From an uncultured Pseudomonadota bacterium (GTDB taxonomy: Bacteria; Pseudomonadota; Gammaproteobacteria; Burkholderiales; Usitatibacteraceae), in contig CALEJW010000049.1 in the NCBI GenBank assembly GCA_937898635.1, positions 1-17,349 of the forward strand: 17,349 nucleotides of DNA, given 5' to 3'. The notes beneath the pieces were generated by a model. The model was not told the DNA's origin. It did not search any database and was given only the letters and a program-made list of their open reading frames with translations. The first letter of the stretch is position 1. The number at the start of each line of letters is the position of its first letter. Below are positions 12,550-17,349 of this stretch, in pieces. Position numbers and translations under genes: made by a program.

Positions 12550-13326
12550 GTGAAGACCCTCACCTTCAAGGTCATCATCCCGGCGCGGCTGCGCTCGACG
12601 CGCCTGCCGGGGAAGATGCTCGCCGACATCGCGGGCAAGCCCATGGTCGCCCGGGTCGCCGAGCGGGCCGAGGAGAGCGGCGCCGAGGAAGTGGTGATCG
12701 CCACGGACCACGCCGACATCGCCGACGCGATGGCCGCCCTCGGCTGGCGCGTGTGCACCACCTCGAGCGCGCACCCCACCGGCACCGACCGGCTCGCGGA
12801 AGCCGTGGACCTCCTCGGGCTCGACGACGGCGAGATCGTCGTGAACGTGCAGGGCGACGAGCCGCTCGTGGACCCGCGCCTCATCCGCGCCGTCGCCCGC
12901 GAGCTCGCCCTGCGGCCCAAGGCCTCCATCGCGACGGCGGTGCACCCGATCGCGACCGCCAAGGCGTTCTTCGACCCGAACGTGGTGAAGGTGGTCCACG
13001 ACACCGACGGCTACGCGACCTACTTCTCGCGCGCGCCCATTCCCTACGCGCGCGACGCCTTCGCCGCCTCGAAGGGGAAGCTCCCGCCGGGCTTCCCGGC
13101 GCTGCGCCACATCGGCCTCTACGCCTACCGCGTGAGCTACCTGCGGCGCTTCTCGGCGCTCTCGCAGACGCCCGCCGAGCGCTTCGAGGCGCTGGAACAG
13201 CTTCGCGCCCTGGGCCACGGCCACCGCATCGCCGTCGCCTTCTGGAACGAGCCGGTGGAGCCCGGCGTGGACACGCCCGCGGATCTCGCGCGCGTGCGAC
13301 GCGTTCTCGCGCGCTCGCCGGGCTAG
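12550..13326 (+). CDS. kdsB: CMP-Kdo synthetase (3-deoxy-manno-octulosonate cytidylyltransferase) KdsB
   Basis: 258 aa. It activates Kdo with CTP to CMP-Kdo for the LPS inner core, in the cytosol. Nucleotidyltransferase signature IIPARLRSTRLPGK (9-22), the GTDR motif (78-81), VNVQGDEP (98-105), the later RHIGLYAYR segment and the C-terminal GVDTPADLARVR end match the family. GTG 12550 is fixed by GGAGG 6 nt upstream (12539-12543), which overlaps the tail of the spacer after the Trm112-family gene. The gene is the last of the exbB operon: a hairpin follows the stop at once, and a new promoter precedes adk. All key motifs are intact. Confidence 0.97.
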   Translation: MKTLTFKVIIPARLRSTRLPGKMLADIAGKPMVARVAERAEESGAEEVVIATDHADIADAMAALGWRVCTTSSAHPTGTDRLAEAVDLLGLDDGEIVVNVQGDEPLVDPRLIRAVARELALRPKASIATAVHPIATAKAFFDPNVVKVVHDTDGYATYFSRAPIPYARDAFAASKGKLPPGFPALRHIGLYAYRVSYLRRFSALSQTPAERFEALEQLRALGHGHRIAVAFWNEPVEPGVDTPADLARVRRVLARSPG

Positions 13327-13337
13327 ATACCCCCCTC

Positions 13338-13356
13338 CCCGGGTTTGCCCGGGTTT
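13338..13356 (+). terminator. Possible weak terminator after kdsB
   Basis: CCCGGG-TTTG-CCCGGG (13338-13353), a 6-bp all-GC stem followed by only TTT. It starts 11 bp after the kdsB stop and ends inside the -35 of the adk promoter. The 10-bp unit CCCGGGTTTG is a direct repeat (13338-13347, 13348-13357). The short T-run makes termination partial at best, so some read-through into adk is likely. Confidence 0.4.
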
Positions 13357-13384
13357 GACCCGGTTCCCCCGGGGCGGCGATAAT
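13355..13384 (+). promoter_or_regulatory. Promoter of adk-pfp-hppA
   Basis: TTGACC (13355-13360, five of six consensus), 18-bp GC-rich spacer, GATAAT (13379-13384, five of six). It is the best plus-strand promoter in the window. Initiation would fall near 13391, about 39 nt before the adk ATG. The -35 abuts a GC-rich hairpin. Confidence 0.65.
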
Positions 13385-13429
13385 CGACCGATTTTTCCGT
13401 ACGGATACCCCGTTGAGGGAGGCAGGCCC

Positions 13430-14083
13430 ATGCGCCTGATCTTGCTGGGCGGACCGGGAGCCGGAAAGGGCACCCAGGCCGGCTTCATCACGAAGAAGTT
13501 CTCCATTCCGCAGATCTCGACGGGCGACATGCTTCGCGCGGCGGTGAAGGCGGGGTCCGCGCACGGGCTCGCCGCCAAGGCGGTGATGGACCGGGGCGAG
13601 CTGGTCGCCGACGAGATCATCGTCGCCCTCGTGAAGGAGCGCATCAAGGCCCCCGACTGCGTGAACGGCTTCCTCTTCGACGGCTTCCCGCGCACGATCC
13701 CGCAGGCCCAGGCGATGAAGGATTCGGCGATCGACTTCGACTTCGTGGTGGAGATCGCCGTGGACGACGCCGCCATCATCGAGCGCATGTCGGGCCGGCG
13801 CGTGCACCTGCCCTCGGGGCGCACCTACCACGTGAAGTACAACCCGCCGAAGGTGGCCGGCCGCGACGACGTGACCGGCGAGCCGCTCGTCCAGCGCGAA
13901 GACGACCTGGAGGAGACCGTGAGGAAGCGCCTCGGCATCTACCACCGGCAGACGGTGCCGCTCGTCGAGTACTACGCGAAGTGGGCCGCCACGGGCGACC
14001 CGCGCGCGCCCCGCTGCCACCGCGTCCCCGGCGACGGGACGGTCGAGGAAGTCCGCGACCGCCTCCTCGCGGTCCTGGAGTAG
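13430..14083 (+). CDS. adk: Adenylate kinase
   Basis: 217 aa, long-LID form. It interconverts ATP + AMP and 2 ADP in the cytosol. P-loop GGPGAGKGT (7-15), AMP-binding STGDMLR (30-36), DGFPRT (84-89), and LID RRVHLPSGRTYHVKYNPP (123-140) through the EDDLEET helix. The LID has no zinc cysteines; instead H126, S129, D146 and T149 match the hydrogen-bonding set of E. coli Adk. ATG 13430 has GGGAGG about 7 nt upstream. An in-frame ATG at 13355 lies inside the promoter and is rejected. pfp starts 6 nt after the stop, with its Shine-Dalgarno GGAG inside the last adk codons, so the two are coupled. Confidence 0.97.
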   Translation: MRLILLGGPGAGKGTQAGFITKKFSIPQISTGDMLRAAVKAGSAHGLAAKAVMDRGELVADEIIVALVKERIKAPDCVNGFLFDGFPRTIPQAQAMKDSAIDFDFVVEIAVDDAAIIERMSGRRVHLPSGRTYHVKYNPPKVAGRDDVTGEPLVQREDDLEETVRKRLGIYHRQTVPLVEYYAKWAATGDPRAPRCHRVPGDGTVEEVRDRLLAVLE

Positions 14084-14089
14084 CCCGCC

Positions 14090-15349
14090 ATGCCCCGCAA
14101 CGCCTTCTATGCACAATCGGGCGGCGTGACCGCCGTCATCAACGCGAGCGCCGCAGGCGTGATCGAGACCGCGCGCAAGCATCGCGCGAAGATCGGCAAG
14201 GTCTACGCCGGCCGGGACGGCATCATCGGCGCGCTCACCGAGGACCTCATCGATACGAGCCGCGAGCCCGCCGCCTCCATCCGCGCGCTCCTGCACACGC
14301 CCGGCGGCGCCTTCGGCTCCTGCCGCTACAAGCTGAAGGGGGTGGAGAAGGGCGGCCACGAGTACGAGCGGCTGCTCGAGGTCTTCCAGGCCCACGACAT
14401 CGGCTACTTCTTCTACAACGGCGGCAACGACTCGGCCGACACCTGCCTCAAGGTCTCGCGCATCGCCGCCGAGAGGGGCTACCCGCTCGTCGCGGTGCAC
14501 GTGCCCAAGACGATCGACAACGACCTGCCGATCACCGACAACTGCCCGGGCTTCGGCTCGGTGGCCAAGTACGTCGCCACCAGCATGCTCGAGGCCGGAT
14601 ACGACGTGGCCTCGATGGCGAGGACCTCGACCAAGGTGTTCGTCCTGGAGGTGATGGGGCGGCACGCGGGCTGGATCACGGCCGCGCTGGGGCTCGCGCG
14701 GTCCCGCCCGGACGAGGGGCCGCACGTCCTGCTCTTCCCGGAGATCGTCTTCGACGAGGCGGCCTTCCTCGCGAAGGTGGACGCGACCGTGAAGCGCCAT
14801 GGCTACTGCACCATCGGCGTCTCCGAGGGGCTCCACGGCAAGGACGGCAAGTTCCTCTCGGAATCGGGCCTGAAGGACGCCTTCGGGCACGCCCAGCTGG
14901 GGGGAGTCGCCCCCGTGATCGCCGGCCTCGTGCAGGCGAAGCTCGGCTACAAGTACCACTGGGCCGTGGCCGACTACCTGCAGCGCGCCGCCCGCCACAT
15001 CGCCTCGAAGACCGACCTCGAGCAGTCCTACGCCGTGGGCAAGGCGGCCGTTGAACTGGCGGTGAAGGGCAAGTCCGGCGTGATGCCGACGATCGTGCGC
15101 GTCTCGAGCCGGCCCTACCGCTGGAAGATCGGCGTGGCGAAGCTGGAGGACGTCGCCAACGTCGAGAAGAAGATGCCGCGCGACTTCATCACGCCGGACG
15201 GCTTCCACATCACGCCCAAGTGCCGCCGCTACCTCGAGCCGCTCATCGGGGGCGAGGCCTTCCCGCCCTTCGAGAAGGGCCTGCCGCGGTACGTGAGGCT
15301 CAGGAACCACGCCGTCCCCCGGAAAACGAGGACCGCCTTCAAGCTCTAG
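14090..15349 (+). CDS. pfp: Pyrophosphate-dependent 6-phosphofructokinase
   Basis: 419 aa. It reversibly phosphorylates fructose-6-phosphate using PPi instead of ATP, thus serving glycolysis and gluconeogenesis. Phosphofructokinase fold motifs: AQSGGVTAVINAS (8-20), PGGAFGSCR (71-79), YNGGNDSADT (109-118), VPKTIDNDLP (138-147) and MGRHAGW (189-195). Donor choice is read from two positions: D114 in GGND, where ATP enzymes have Gly (GGDGS), and K140 in PKTIDND, where ATP enzymes have Gly (PGTIDND). Both are the PPi type. GGND with Asn in place of the first Asp is found in a subset of bacterial PPi enzymes. ATG 14090 has GGAG 9 nt upstream. It lies between adk and hppA, consistent with a pyrophosphate-based module. 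Confidence 0.94.
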   Translation: MPRNAFYAQSGGVTAVINASAAGVIETARKHRAKIGKVYAGRDGIIGALTEDLIDTSREPAASIRALLHTPGGAFGSCRYKLKGVEKGGHEYERLLEVFQAHDIGYFFYNGGNDSADTCLKVSRIAAERGYPLVAVHVPKTIDNDLPITDNCPGFGSVAKYVATSMLEAGYDVASMARTSTKVFVLEVMGRHAGWITAALGLARSRPDEGPHVLLFPEIVFDEAAFLAKVDATVKRHGYCTIGVSEGLHGKDGKFLSESGLKDAFGHAQLGGVAPVIAGLVQAKLGYKYHWAVADYLQRAARHIASKTDLEQSYAVGKAAVELAVKGKSGVMPTIVRVSSRPYRWKIGVAKLEDVANVEKKMPRDFITPDGFHITPKCRRYLEPLIGGEAFPPFEKGLPRYVRLRNHAVPRKTRTAFKL

Positions 15350-15406
15350 CGGGCGCGGTCCGCGAAGCACCCGTCGCACACAACCGAAGCCAAAGGGAGA
15401 AGCACG

Positions 15407-17349
<1,943 letters not shown>

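Noticed and set aside
13355..13430. In-frame ATG at 13355 as the adk start
   Set aside because: It lies in the promoter and adds 25 residues absent from the family, whereas ATG 13430 has GGGAGG at good spacing and the standard MRLILLGGPGAGKGTQ start.

Overview
The window is chromosomal DNA of a very GC-rich bacterium, most likely a betaproteobacterium. This is inferred from the gene set and order (exbB-exbD-lpxK-Trm112-family-kdsB-adk), a MutL that keeps the endonuclease motifs, and the style of the proteins. No database search was possible. No insertion sequence, phage gene, CRISPR array, rRNA or tRNA was seen. Almost everything is housekeeping, so I do not claim a new multi-gene system. The least explained part is a 586-bp non-coding region at 9687-10272.

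Layout. (1) 1-2774: queG (minus, C-terminus cut by the window edge) is head-to-head with tsaE, with 7 bp between start codons. tsaE runs into amiC, whose start codon is not obvious. (2) 2778-5216: a minus-strand membrane-anchored PAS-GGDEF-EAL cyclic-di-GMP protein, convergent with amiC. (3) 5370-8056: mutL-miaA, divergent from the GGDEF-EAL gene. The tsaE-amiC-mutL-miaA set resembles the classical tsaE-amiB-mutL-miaA superoperon, but here the c-di-GMP gene sits in the middle on the other strand. (4) 8064-9686: a dodecin-family gene and xseA on the minus strand, transcribed in the order xseA then dodecin. (5) 9687-10272: a non-coding divergent control region. It holds a good minus-strand promoter inside palindromes, a minus-strand terminator-like hairpin, a perfect DnaA-box 9-mer paired with an inverted near-copy, and several other inverted and direct repeats. 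(6) 10273-13326: exbB-exbD-lpxK-Trm112-family-kdsB, a tightly packed envelope/LPS operon. (7) 13355-17349: a promoter followed by adk, pfp (PPi-dependent phosphofructokinase) and hppA (membrane proton-pumping pyrophosphatase, cut by the right edge).

How the genes work together. Region 6 energises the envelope (ExbB/ExbD proton channel) and makes LPS precursors (LpxK phosphorylates lipid A, KdsB activates Kdo). Region 7 is a nucleotide and pyrophosphate economy module: adenylate kinase balances AMP/ADP/ATP, while PFP and HppA link cytosolic PPi to glycolytic flux and the proton gradient. Regions 1 and 3 combine tRNA modification (QueG, TsaE, MiaA), cell separation (AmiC) and DNA mismatch repair (MutL). 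XseA adds exonuclease VII. Many very long open frames on the opposite strands, including one of about 4.4 kb, are treated as by-products of high GC.
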